Positions 1-7,571 of a stretch of 64,000 nucleotides of DNA are shown here, piece after piece. Under the pieces are notes generated by a model. The model had not been told where the DNA came from. It saw nothing but the letters and a program-made list of their open reading frames with translations, and did not search any database. Both the position numbers and the translations under genes were made by a program. The first letter of the stretch is position 1, and every line of letters begins with the position of its first letter. The stretch is from NCBI GenBank assembly GCA_023439045.1, contig JAEXOY010000045.1, forward strand, positions 1-64,000, read 5' to 3'. This DNA is from Bacillota bacterium. Lineage in GTDB: Bacteria; Bacillota; Clostridia; Acetivibrionales; DSM-1351.

Positions 1-2147
1 CCTTGTGGAGTCTGGTTTGCTTGAGCAAGCATTGCCTGTGCAGCCTGAGTCAAGATGTTGTTCTTTGTATATGTCATCATTTCTGATGCCATATCTACGT
101 CACGAACACGGCTCTCTGCTGCTGTCAGGTTTTCAGATGATGTTCCGAGGTTTGAAATAGTGTGCTCAAGTCTGTTCTGGAATGCACCAAGCTGTGATCT
201 CTGGTCAGAAACCTTTGCAATAGCATCATCCAATACGCTTACTGCAGCACTTGCCTTGGTGAAGTCAGATATATCAAGAGCATACTCTGTAGCCTCATTA
301 CTTGTACCATCTGTAACAACCATTGTTCTTGTCAATGTAGCTTTAGCTCCATCAGAAGCAACAACTGTGCTTGAAGCCTTGTCTCCAACAATACCAAGAG
401 CTTCTGATCTCATGTCATCAATCTTTACAGTCATGCTTTGGCTGTAGTTTGCACCAATCTGTAGATTTGCATTAAAGGTATCATCCTTGTTGGTATTAGC
501 TACGCCCTTAGGAGCATTCATGCTTTCATAGTTTTCATTCTGAGTAAGTCTGATTGTTCCACCAACCTGCTGAGCTGAATATTTAACGCTAAGATTGTCA
601 TTTACCTTGATTGCGCTTTCCAATCTCTTGGCAACTTCAACAGTATCATCTGAGTAGAATATTGCCTTACCCTGTGTAATCTTGATATCAGCTGCATCTG
701 CTACAACTTCAATGCTTTCGCCATCAATAATATAACGACCGCCAACCTCGATTGCTTTATCAATTGAAATACTGCTCTCACCCTTAGTTGCTGTCTGAGC
801 AGTTTGTGATTTTACTGTTGCTGCAGTAAGGCTTGCTTCATTAATAATAGAATCTGGCTTAAGCTGGAATGAGAGCTTATTTCCGTCTGAGGACGCAACC
901 CAGTTATCTGAGAATGTGCTATTTCCGTTGAGTGCCTTTGCTATTTCTGCAACCTGAGCAGTAGCATCAGAAGTAACCGCAAAGTCTTTACCAGCTTGTA
1001 GTGTTATTGCCGCAGCAAGAGCACCAGTGGAATCAGCAACCTGGAAGTCAACCTTAAGGTCTTTCATTTCAATAGCTTTATCAAAGGTAATTACCTGTTG
1101 TCCTCTTACAGCATCAACACCCTTTGTTTTAAGGTTACTAGCTGTTGAAATAGAAGATAATCCCGAAACTGTTGAGTTGATCTTAAGCTCATTGTACTTG
1201 CTTCCAGTGTTGATTGGCATATTTGCGTCTTGTGCACCATCAGCCTTTACTACAACAGTACCACCGGACAATGTAGCCTTAAAGCCAGCATATTGAGAAC
1301 CTTCAGATACGAAGCTAGCATTTAAGCCCTTAGCAACAGCGTCAGCTATCTGAGCAGATGTAGGAGCAGTTACTGAAGCAGAAGAATTTGAAGTGTTATC
1401 AATGTAAACTGTAACAGCATTCTTTGTTGCTCCAGCTTCTACAGCTGATGTACCACCTGCATTATCAGTAGTATCAAGATTCTTGTTCTTTAATGTTACA
1501 GTAACATCACCAAATGTAAATGTACCATAGGACTTAAGGTCTGCTTCTGCTGATGTTCCCGCAGCTATACTCGCTGCAGAAAGATCAAGTGCCCATTCAG
1601 CTGATACGCCCTTAATATTTACGCCTGTCTTTGTAAAGTTCACAGCTGTTGCTGTTAATACTTGACCATCAACATATGCCTTGCCTGCACCCTGAACGCT
1701 TTGGTTTAATGTCAGTTCGCTTTCAATTCCACCACCGTTTAGAAGCTTCTTTGTATTGAACTCAGTTGTATTACCTATTCTGTTGATTTCAGTAGTCAAC
1801 TGATTTAATTCCTTCTGCAATGCAGAACGGTCGAGAGAAGCATTTGTATCTGTTGCTGATTGGAGAGCCAACTGTCTCATTCTCTTTAGAATGTTGTGAG
1901 TTTCAGCGAGAGCTCCTTCTGCAGTCTGTATCAATGAAATACCGTCCTGAGCATTTCTTGATGCTTGGTCAAGACCAGTAATCTGTGATCTCATCTTTTC
2001 GCTGATAGCCAAACCAGCTGCATCATCACCAGCCTTGTTAATACGAAGACCGGATGAAAGCTTTTCTAATGACTTAGAACCTGCGTTTGTGTTATTAACT
2101 AACTGTCTGTAAGTATTTAAAGCTGCTATGTTGTTATTAATTCTCAT
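1..2147 (-). CDS. flagellin, nearly complete (stop codon beyond left edge)
   Basis: Filament subunit exported through the flagellar apparatus. The N-terminus (MRINNNIAALNTYRQL) and the following D0/D1 helices, including SLEKLSSGLRINKAGDDAAGLAIS, are classic flagellin. The visible C-terminal end (QAMLAQANQTPQ) lies a handful of residues short of the usual flagellin terminus, so about 715 codons are present and only the last few are missing. That is far longer than the roughly 300 residues of compact Bacillus flagellin, so a large D2/D3 region is inserted; it is rich in T, S, A and V and contains hook-IN-like stretches. An AAGGAGGA ribosome site sits 8 bases before the ATG. The gene follows csrA but is separated from it by a terminator and has its own promoter candidate and a CsrA-like leader. 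Family assignment is secure; glycosylation or surface role of the insert is not known. Confidence 0.95.
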   Translation of the reverse strand, partial: MRINNNIAALNTYRQLVNNTNAGSKSLEKLSSGLRINKAGDDAAGLAISEKMRSQITGLDQASRNAQDGISLIQTAEGALAETHNILKRMRQLALQSATDTNASLDRSALQKELNQLTTEINRIGNTTEFNTKKLLNGGGIESELTLNQSVQGAGKAYVDGQVLTATAVNFTKTGVNIKGVSAEWALDLSAASIAAGTSAEADLKSYGTFTFGDVTVTLKNKNLDTTDNAGGTSAVEAGATKNAVTVYIDNTSNSSASVTAPTSAQIADAVAKGLNASFVSEGSQYAGFKATLSGGTVVVKADGAQDANMPINTGSKYNELKINSTVSGLSSISTASNLKTKGVDAVRGQQVITFDKAIEMKDLKVDFQVADSTGALAAAITLQAGKDFAVTSDATAQVAEIAKALNGNSTFSDNWVASSDGNKLSFQLKPDSIINEASLTAATVKSQTAQTATKGESSISIDKAIEVGGRYIIDGESIEVVADAADIKITQGKAIFYSDDTVEVAKRLESAIKVNDNLSVKYSAQQVGGTIRLTQNENYESMNAPKGVANTNKDDTFNANLQIGANYSQSMTVKIDDMRSEALGIVGDKASSTVVASDGAKATLTRTMVVTDGTSNEATEYALDISDFTKASAAVSVLDDAIAKVSDQRSQLGAFQNRLEHTISNLGTSSENLTAAESRVRDVDMASEMMTYTKNNILTQAAQAMLAQANQTPQ

Positions 2148-2154
2148 AAAAAAA

Positions 2155-2185
2155 TCCTCCTTGAATATAATGGGAATCCGTTCCC
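2155..2185 (-). promoter_or_regulatory. candidate CsrA binding region in flagellin leader
   Basis: In the flagellin mRNA a perfect 5-bp hairpin (GGGAA / TTCCC) presents CGGA in a 4-base loop. Nineteen bases downstream, a second GGA forms part of the AAGGAGGA ribosome site. CsrA dimers prefer GGA in a hairpin loop, and bridging two sites roughly 20 bases apart with one over the Shine-Dalgarno is the arrangement described for Bacillus subtilis hag. csrA and fliW lie immediately upstream. Binding itself is inferred. Confidence 0.6.
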
Positions 2186-2244
2186 TTTTTTGGTTTATAG
2201 ATACTTATTCGCGCGTTATAAGTAATTATAAACTCTTATTCAAT

Positions 2245-2272
2245 TTATCGTTAGTTTACAGTAATTACTTAA
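2245..2272 (-). promoter_or_regulatory. candidate sigma-D (sigma-28) promoter of flagellin
   Basis: On the minus strand TTAAG, 16 bases, then ACGATAA. This resembles the sigma-D consensus CTAAA-N16-CCGATAT with a good -10 core (CGATA) and a weaker -35. It would give a leader of roughly 90 bases that contains the CsrA-like hairpin. Confidence 0.5.
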
Positions 2273-2381
2273 TAGGAAATTTATAAAAAGCGACATATTT
2301 CATCATATTAGTCTATAAAAACTTATATTATAGAAATAGGACTAGTATGGTACTGGCTTGTCACCGTATTTTGGTACACAA

Positions 2382-2410
2382 AAAGTTGCAGGGCATGCCT
2401 CTGCAACTTT
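2382..2410 (-). terminator. terminator after csrA
   Basis: A 10-bp inverted repeat (AAAGTTGCAG / CTGCAACTTT) with a 9-base loop, followed on the minus strand by a short T run. It separates the flgM-to-csrA operon from flagellin. Confidence 0.75.
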
Positions 2411-2450
2411 AATAGACATATTTATATTTATATACTCTTAATCCATATCC

Positions 2451-2669
2451 CTACTTTTTAAACAACTCATTCAGGCTGACATTTGAAATGTTTGCAGCCT
2501 TCCTGTTTTCTTCCTGAATTTCTTCAAAAACTTCCTTTCTATGGATAGACACACTTTTAGGTGCCTGTATAGCAAGCCTGACGCTGTCTTTTTGAACATC
2601 TACTATAGTGACTTCAATATTTTCATTAATTATAATAGACTGCCCCTTTTTTCTAGTAAGCACTAACAT
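2451..2669 (-). CDS. csrA: carbon storage regulator CsrA
   Basis: Small dimeric RNA-binding protein of 72 residues that blocks translation of target mRNAs, in Firmicutes chiefly flagellin. It begins MLVLTRKKGQS and contains the family signature VRLAIQAPKSVSIHRKEVFEEI, ending in a short tail. The ATG chosen is preceded by AAGGGGAT at good spacing; a longer in-frame start 10 codons upstream has no such site. It lies 35 bases downstream of fliW, whose product is its known antagonist. A small hairpin (CTTGC / GCAAG) lies directly before its ribosome site. Confidence 0.97.
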   Translation of the reverse strand: MLVLTRKKGQSIIINENIEVTIVDVQKDSVRLAIQAPKSVSIHRKEVFEEIQEENRKAANISNVSLNELFKK

Positions 2670-2704
2670 CGCTATCATCCCCTTGCTGTGCGCAAGCACA
2701 AAAA

Positions 2705-3160
2705 TTAATCATTGTTATTACCTTGTTTTTGAATTTCATCCATAATAAAGTTTCTTATCTCATACTTACTATTATCTATAATGATTTGTGCACCCTTTTT
2801 AGTTGTAGAATTAATGATTATAGGAGCCTTAAGATTCATACTTGCCTTGGATACGTCTTCTGGAATAACCACAATTGCATAAACTACAACCTCTTCAGGA
2901 GCACGAATATTCAGCATATCTAACTTCTCTTGAGTAAGCTCAAATTCATAGTCTGCTTTTATCATAAATGGATTAACAAGCGCAAATGCTAACTCAGCAT
3001 TCTCTATGCTTTGCATCCAACAAAATGCTGAATCTGGCTCTTGAGTCTGAATAATCGAGTACTTAGTAAGAGATTCAAATCCAGGAATACCATCTACAAA
3101 GGTAATAATCTGTTCCTCGTTAATATTTATCTCTCCAAAATGTTTGGTGTTAAGAAGCAT
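2705..3160 (-). CDS. fliW: flagellar assembly factor FliW
   Basis: Protein of 151 residues that binds CsrA or free flagellin, so that flagellin accumulation releases CsrA and stops further flagellin synthesis. The opening, in which FGEININEEQIITFVDGIPG is followed by FESLTKYSII, is typical of FliW, as is the middle stretch FCWMQSIENAELAFALVNPF. Length matches the family. An AAGGGGG ribosome site precedes the ATG. It lies between the DUF6470 gene and csrA in the standard Firmicutes order. Confidence 0.96.
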   Translation of the reverse strand: MLLNTKHFGEININEEQIITFVDGIPGFESLTKYSIIQTQEPDSAFCWMQSIENAELAFALVNPFMIKADYEFELTQEKLDMLNIRAPEEVVVYAIVVIPEDVSKASMNLKAPIIINSTTKKGAQIIIDNSKYEIRNFIMDEIQKQGNNND

Positions 3161-3179
3161 GGTTTTTCCCCCTTATGTA

Positions 3180-3755
3180 TTAAGCGTATGTATCAAGCTT
3201 GCCTCCGGGAATGTAATCTATTTTTACCTTACCGTATTCAAGCATATAGATCTGAATCTTTGTAGGAGTATAGTTTAACTCTACTCCCCCCTGTTTTACA
3301 TCAAATTTAACGCCATTATGAGCGCCATCTACGCCAGTGTCAAAATCAATGTCAAGCCTTGCGCCTACAAAATCTATAACAGGTCTGGATTGAGGCATAG
3401 TAACCATTCCAAATTCATGTTTATCGTCAGGCTTTTGTGAAATAGCAGTAACAAGATCCATTTCATTAATTCTCCCAAGAGAATCTCCAGTTGAAGATTT
3501 CCTTGTAGTGAATTCCTCTGCCATCTGCTTACCTTGAGAAGAAATAGAAACCATCAAATCCAGGTTGCTCTTAAGTCCAGATTCTGAAAAGCACTGAGAC
3601 TGGTCAATCCGTAGCTGAGGCCATTCATGACTAATATTTAGTTTTATGTCTTGACGGTCTATTGATATTTCAGACTGTCGTGTTTGAATATTAAAACCGC
3701 CAGGCACTCGGTCAATGCCATACTTGGCATCTATAGTATTAATGGTAATAGGCAT
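3180..3755 (-). CDS. DUF6470 (YviE-like) flagellar-locus protein
   Basis: Protein of 191 residues with no signal peptide or membrane segment. It resembles the YviE/DUF6470 family, which sits between flgL and fliW in Bacillus and Clostridia. Visible features are a beta-rich N-terminus (PITINTIDAKYGI), a repeated I-x-I/D-R-Q pattern near residues 25-45, and a C-terminal half ending KVKIDYIPGGKLDTYA. Its biochemical role is unknown; position in the operon implies a link to hook-filament junction or filament assembly. GGAG precedes the ATG at good spacing. Confidence 0.75.
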   Translation of the reverse strand: MPITINTIDAKYGIDRVPGGFNIQTRQSEISIDRQDIKLNISHEWPQLRIDQSQCFSESGLKSNLDLMVSISSQGKQMAEEFTTRKSSTGDSLGRINEMDLVTAISQKPDDKHEFGMVTMPQSRPVIDFVGARLDIDFDTGVDGAHNGVKFDVKQGGVELNYTPTKIQIYMLEYGKVKIDYIPGGKLDTYA

Positions 3756-3859
3756 AGAGTTATCTCCAATAATAAATAAGCGTTTTTTAATCTTTGGTAA
3801 ATAATCTATAATCTTATTACCATTATTGCATATGTTGTTTTATTAAGGCAAGTTAATAT

Positions 3860-5860
3860 TTACTTCAAGAAGTCCATAAGCGTTGGCTGTATAATCCTTG
3901 CTCCCCCTGCAAGTGATGCATTATAAACGTTCTCTTCATTCTTTAAATTCATAATGGTTTCTGCCATATCTACATCTTCGTTTTTGCTCTTTAAATTAGT
4001 AAAGTTAATATAGTCTGAATCCTGTCTATTTGCTGTTAGTTCTAGTCTGTTTTCCCTGGCACCAACGTCCGCTCTAACTCTCAGAACATTGTCGATATGC
4101 ACATCTACCTTGCTGAGGAAATTTTGAACACCCTCCACATCTCCCTGCTTTAATGCATTAATAAAGTCGTCAAAATCTTGGATTAATGGAGATTTATCTC
4201 CTACAGTTCCTTTAGTTGAAGAAACTGTGGCAAGACCTAAAGCACTCCCTAATGGTGATGTTTCTATTGTTATTTCGGATGTCTTCCCCTTACTTGTTGT
4301 AGAAAAGCTAAGAGTTCCGCCAGATGCCTCTATCGCTACAGGCTTAGCACTAAGTCCCGCAACAGAAATTTTAGTGTTAATATCTGCCTGCATTTGAGCG
4401 GCTAAGTCATCAAGGGTACTATAGGTCCCAGGTTTTATAGTTGCATTAACCATTGTACCATCAACTGTAAGATTTATTGTATCATTAACACCAGCTGTTA
4501 TGGTTATGGGTACTGCACCAGTAGCTACACTTGCAACTGTATTCCCTCCAGTTGCACCTACAGCATTTATGCCACCTCCAAGTCCTGCTTCTGCTGAGAT
4601 TACTTCCATACCCGTGGAAGTCTTGAAGTTGGATGACTTGAATTCTATAGTAGAATTAGGTCCAGTAGTAGATGAAATTATTTTTAGCGGTCCACATAGT
4701 CCTGCTGATTGAGAAATAGTATTCATTTTTAAATCAATTGATAAAGAACTGCTCTCAATGCCAATAGAAGACTGTGACCCCATGCTAGATGTTGTAAACT
4801 TTAACTCCCCATTGATTGCTTCAACTTTAATAGGCTTGATAGGTGCGCCGGAAGTTTCAATCTGATCGTTGACGTTTTGTTGTATCTTTGCAGCAAGTTC
4901 AGATAGGTTATTGAAATTACCTGGCTCAATGGTTGTGCTAATAAGAGTACCATCAATAGTTAAATCAAGGGTATCATTAACACCAGTTGTAATTGTAAGC
5001 GGAATGCCATCACTTTTAATGGCTGCTGTAGTTGTACCAGGAGTTTGTGCACCTGTTACCTCTGAAGCCTTGACATCAGGATAACCTGCCGCAGCTAGGG
5101 CAGCATTAACCTCAGCTGCTAGTTGCGACATGTTATCATAGGTGTTAGCAGTAAGTGTCAGTGATACGTCCTTGCCATCAATAGCTATATTTAGGGTATC
5201 ATTTGTTCCTGCTGTAATACTAAGAGGAAATGTTCCCCTTGGAACTAGAGCAGTTGCTTGACCGCTTGTTGGTTTAGGCGCATTTATTCCACCATTAAAT
5301 AAATCTCCCGCTGTTACGTTTATGTTTATTCTATCCGAAACACCTGTCTCAAATAGTATCTTTTCTCCTACAGTATCAACACTTATATTATAGGTACCAT
5401 AATTAGGATCATTTTCATCATCAATCATTAGCTTTTGGTCTGTTTTATATCCAGAAAATATATATCTTCCCGCATAAGTAGTATTTGATTGTTGTATAAG
5501 TTGTCCTTTTAACTGATTTATTTCAATAGCTATTTTCTCAAATTCACCATTTGTATTTGTACCATTAGAAGCTTGATTTGCAAGTGTCCTAGCTCTCTGA
5601 AGAACACTGCCCATATTTGCCAGTGTAGATTCAGTAACATCTAACCAGGACTGAGCATCTGATACATTTTTCTTGTATTGCTCAATAGATGCGACATCGG
5701 TTCGTAATTTTAATGCTCTAGCTGCTACAACCGGGTCATCTGAAGGCATCTGTATCTTTTTGCCACTAGCCAACTGATTTTGGTATTGGTCCATACGTAC
5801 AAGGTTTCTATTTATATTATTCATCATATTGCTAATTAGCATATTATTTGTAACTCTCAT
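3860..5860 (-). CDS. flgL: flagellar hook-associated protein 3 FlgL, enlarged by internal repeats
   Basis: Forms the hook-filament junction next to FlgK. The N-terminal coiled region (MRVTNNMLISNMMNNINRNL, residues 1-130) and the C-terminal helix (DVDMAETIMNLKNEENVYNA, near residue 629) are diagnostic. At 666 residues it is over twice the usual size of about 300. The extra length sits between residues about 200 and 550 and contains three related units beginning near residues 211, 286 and 450. Each has the pattern P-L/I-S/T-I-T-x-G-x-N-D-T then an I-D-G or V-D-G strand, then a helix with L-A-A, resembling the flagellin hook-IN motif. Ribosome site GGGGGAGG is close to the ATG. Same operon as flgK. 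Confidence 0.93.
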   Translation of the reverse strand: MRVTNNMLISNMMNNINRNLVRMDQYQNQLASGKKIQMPSDDPVVAARALKLRTDVASIEQYKKNVSDAQSWLDVTESTLANMGSVLQRARTLANQASNGTNTNGEFEKIAIEINQLKGQLIQQSNTTYAGRYIFSGYKTDQKLMIDDENDPNYGTYNISVDTVGEKILFETGVSDRININVTAGDLFNGGINAPKPTSGQATALVPRGTFPLSITAGTNDTLNIAIDGKDVSLTLTANTYDNMSQLAAEVNAALAAAGYPDVKASEVTGAQTPGTTTAAIKSDGIPLTITTGVNDTLDLTIDGTLISTTIEPGNFNNLSELAAKIQQNVNDQIETSGAPIKPIKVEAINGELKFTTSSMGSQSSIGIESSSLSIDLKMNTISQSAGLCGPLKIISSTTGPNSTIEFKSSNFKTSTGMEVISAEAGLGGGINAVGATGGNTVASVATGAVPITITAGVNDTINLTVDGTMVNATIKPGTYSTLDDLAAQMQADINTKISVAGLSAKPVAIEASGGTLSFSTTSKGKTSEITIETSPLGSALGLATVSSTKGTVGDKSPLIQDFDDFINALKQGDVEGVQNFLSKVDVHIDNVLRVRADVGARENRLELTANRQDSDYINFTNLKSKNEDVDMAETIMNLKNEENVYNASLAGGARIIQPTLMDFLK

Positions 5861-5886
5861 ATTGCCTCCCCCTATATGGAATAATC

Positions 5887-7506
5887 TTAGTCAACTGAAT
5901 TAATAAGTACATCATATACATCACACATTGTTGATATCATTTTTGCAGCAGCATTATAAGCTTGTTGAAATTTAACCATATTGGACATTTCCTCGTCCAG
6001 TGATACACCTGATACCGACATTCTTCTCTTATCAATTTGACTTACTATTGCCTCCTGATTTGAAGAGAAGGTATCAGCTTGTTGAGCATCTATACCCAAT
6101 CCCGCCACTAGAGACTTCATATAGTCCTCAGGAGCACCTTCATAAAACAGGCTTTTGTTAGTTCTGACTGTAAGTAGTTGATTTAAAACATTTGTATTTC
6201 CATTTTCTCCAGCTACATTGCTGGTTGCAATTTTATTTATATTGTCAATAATATCGCTACTAACAGTAAAGTTTTTTGCCGTAATGCCGCTGTATTTTGA
6301 AACGACGTCCTCCATTCCAGTTGCACCGTCCATAAATTTGTCTGAGCTAACTGCTTTATTGCCATCACCAAACACGGTAAAAAATCTAACTCCGCTCGAT
6401 GCAGTCTCAGGTCCGTCACCGTCCACATCAAGACCATATCCATCTGCATGCCCCGCAGACTTTGTAAGTACACCGTTTACGTTGGTATATCCTTCATTAA
6501 ATGCTAGAGCAAAGGTCTGAACAAACTGATTAAGTTTTTCCTGATAGTAGGGTACACCTTTGTATATTGGAGTTGTTTTCCCTCCAACCCCGACAGAGCC
6601 ATCATTACCATCTCTTACATCAAGTAGTCCCTTTAGTTCTCCGCCTGAAATATTTAGTTTATTACCATCTTCCCATTGGATATCATATAGGTTTGGAACA
6701 TCTGTATCATTGAGCTTCTCTGATCTCTGTATTAGGGATAGCTTAGTAACATTGTAATGGTCAACAAGAGGCTTTCCTCCTAATGTAATAACAAAGTGAG
6801 TATCATCTGTTCCATTCGGCCTTTTCCCGTAGGAAACCTCAGTGGCTTGTATGTTCGCCAGTTTTGATAACTTATCTACCAGCAGAGTTCTCTCATCTCT
6901 AAGTGAATTGGCTGAATTTCCATCTAATTCTGTAACATATATTTGTTTATTTAATTGTTGAATCTGTGAAGCCAAAGAATTAATCTCGTCAACCTTGAGC
7001 TTTACCCTGTCATTTATATCTTCTTGCTGTGAGTCAAATCTCTGAGCAGCATTATTAAAAAACTTTGTAAGAGTAACTGCCTTTTCTCTGACTAGGGCTC
7101 TCACTGATCCACTACTAGGATCTTTTGCAAGCTCTTGAAAGGCGTTGAAAAATTCGTTCATCATTGTTGCAAAACCACTCTCAGATGGTTCATTGAAGGT
7201 TGCCTCAAGCTCGCTTAAAAGCTCACTTTTAACTGTCCACTCACCATTTGCAATATTTTCGCTCCAATATTTAAAATCCAAGTATTCATCTCTTATTCTG
7301 CCTACTGTCTCGACCTGAGAACCGGTACCAACCATACCTGTTCCATCCATAAGTGAGATAGGTCTAGCTGCTGTTTGTACTGCTACCTGACGTGAATACC
7401 CTGGTGTATTTGCATTTGATATATTATTATTTACTACGTCCAAGCTTCTTTGAGCCGAGTATAATCCGCTTAATGCAACATTAAATCCAAAAAAGCTTTG
7501 TCTCAT
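5887..7506 (-). CDS. flgK: flagellar hook-associated protein 1 FlgK (second copy, standard size)
   Basis: Junction protein linking hook to FlgL and filament. N-terminal FFGFNVALSGLYSAQRSLDV with N-N-I-S-N-A-N-T-P-G-Y is the rod/hook family signature. The C-terminal SGVSLDEEMSNMVKFQQAYN and following helix match FlgK. The start at 7506 is preferred because AAAGG lies 9 bases upstream; a longer start at 7515 overlaps that site. About 539 residues, ordinary for FlgK. It follows another FlgK-like gene by 65 bases, so the organism encodes two junction proteins in tandem. Confidence 0.93.
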   Translation of the reverse strand: MRQSFFGFNVALSGLYSAQRSLDVVNNNISNANTPGYSRQVAVQTAARPISLMDGTGMVGTGSQVETVGRIRDEYLDFKYWSENIANGEWTVKSELLSELEATFNEPSESGFATMMNEFFNAFQELAKDPSSGSVRALVREKAVTLTKFFNNAAQRFDSQQEDINDRVKLKVDEINSLASQIQQLNKQIYVTELDGNSANSLRDERTLLVDKLSKLANIQATEVSYGKRPNGTDDTHFVITLGGKPLVDHYNVTKLSLIQRSEKLNDTDVPNLYDIQWEDGNKLNISGGELKGLLDVRDGNDGSVGVGGKTTPIYKGVPYYQEKLNQFVQTFALAFNEGYTNVNGVLTKSAGHADGYGLDVDGDGPETASSGVRFFTVFGDGNKAVSSDKFMDGATGMEDVVSKYSGITAKNFTVSSDIIDNINKIATSNVAGENGNTNVLNQLLTVRTNKSLFYEGAPEDYMKSLVAGLGIDAQQADTFSSNQEAIVSQIDKRRMSVSGVSLDEEMSNMVKFQQAYNAAAKMISTMCDVYDVLINSVD

Positions 7507-7571
7507 AATCTTCATCCTTTCGGTGGTAAATTGCTGTAATCCATATCGTTAATTAATAATCTCTACCAAAA

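Noticed and set aside
55..1296. Plus-strand open frames inside the flagellin region
   Set aside because: They are antisense to a clear flagellin and have no recognisable domains or ribosome sites.
6237..6473. Minus-strand 78-codon frame inside the second flgK
   Set aside because: It lies in another frame of the same strand within flgK, with no ribosome site or motif.
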